In this document: piece by piece, positions 5,963 to 6,100 of the stretch
Layout: the number at the start of each line of letters is the position of its first letter
Numbering within the stretch: position 1 is the stretch's first letter
NCBI GenBank assembly: GCA_021838985.1
Contig: JAKCCC010000135.1
Location: 1-6,100 of the forward strand
Direction: 5' to 3'
Length of the DNA stretch: 6,100 bases
Source: Planctomycetota bacterium
GTDB taxonomy: Bacteria; Planctomycetota; Phycisphaerae; WQYP01
Made by a program: the position numbers and the translations under genes
The notes under the pieces: generated by a model
Databases searched by the model: none
What the model saw: the letters and a program-made list of their open reading frames with translations, nothing else
Told to the model about the DNA's origin: nothing

Positions 5963-6100
5963 CTTCTCGACAGCGCTCAGCGGTCGGCTATCAGCTTCCC
6001 GCGATCGGCAACCAGGCGCCAGCTTTCGGCGGGGCAGGAGCGCTCGGCGGGGCAAGGCTTGGTTCGATCGCCCCGCGGGGCTGCCACGGGGCTACCAGTC
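5963..6100. other. GC-rich, repeat-containing sequence upstream of queE
   Basis: No confident gene. On the minus strand one frame stays open from the window edge to a TGA at 5979-5977, 14 nt before queE, ending SWRLVADRGKLIADR. It could be the tail of an upstream operon gene, but I recognise no family, and the repeats here argue for non-coding DNA. No clear promoter or preQ1 riboswitch is visible in this stretch. Confidence 0.4.
6026..6054. repeat. Two direct copies of an 11-bp G-rich unit
   Basis: TCGGCGGGGCA occurs at 6026-6036 and again at 6044-6054, an 18-bp period. Further out, CCCCGCGGGG (6071-6080) is a perfect palindrome, and a related CGGGGC follows at 6087-6092. The cluster lies 64 or more bp upstream of the queE start. 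Confidence 0.5.

Noticed and set aside
6055..6070. GGTTCGATC as the T-arm of a tRNA
   Set aside because: The flanking bases do not form a T-stem or acceptor stem, and no anticodon arm is present nearby.
1..6100. CRISPR arrays, insertion sequences, phage or defence genes
   Set aside because: No regularly spaced repeats, transposase motifs, terminal inverted repeats with target duplications, or recognisable defence domains were seen on either strand.

Overview
The window is a GC-rich bacterial chromosome segment (about 60% G+C by eye). It carries seven protein genes, mostly housekeeping biosynthesis. The best guess for the source is a planctomycete-like bacterium. The clues are a XylR-type regulator joining a sugar-binding domain to an AraC helix-turn-helix, a LeuD with the longer plant/plastid-like layout, an EpsC-type serine acetyltransferase, and a divergent double zinc-ribbon (zf-TFIIB) protein. 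This lineage call is inference from family resemblance, not from a marker gene.

Layout, left to right. (1) 1-573, plus strand: the C-terminal half of the XylR-like regulator, cut by the window edge. (2) 574-973: a gap with a probable intrinsic terminator (766-786) and a good sigma70-like promoter (916-944). (3) 974-1567, plus: leuD, with no leuC beside it. (4) 1636-2907, plus: purD, 68 bp after leuD, with a weak hairpin plus T-run between them. (5) 2898-3845, minus: cysE (EpsC type), meeting purD tail to tail with a 10-bp overlap. (6) 3846-3940: a short divergent control region. (7) 3941-4492, plus: a 183-residue zf-TFIIB zinc-ribbon protein of unknown role. (8) 4493-4730: a gene-free convergent gap holding three inverted repeats. 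(9) 4731-5255 and 5267-5962, minus: queF and queE, an 11-nt-spaced operon. (10) 5963-6100: GC-rich, repeat-containing sequence upstream of queE.

The genes serve separate pathways: leucine (leuD), purine (purD), cysteine (cysE) and 7-deazaguanine/queuosine (queE, queF). Only queE-queF is a clear functional unit: QueE makes 7-carboxy-7-deazaguanine and QueF reduces preQ0 to preQ1. The intermediate step (QueC) and the upstream enzymes are not in the window.

I found no mobile element, CRISPR array, RNA gene or defence system, and nothing that stands out as an undescribed system. The points most worth a second look are the basic C-terminal extension of QueF, the inverted-repeat cluster at 4560-4675, the uncharacterised zinc-ribbon gene, and the possible repeat relic and short transcript in the first gap.
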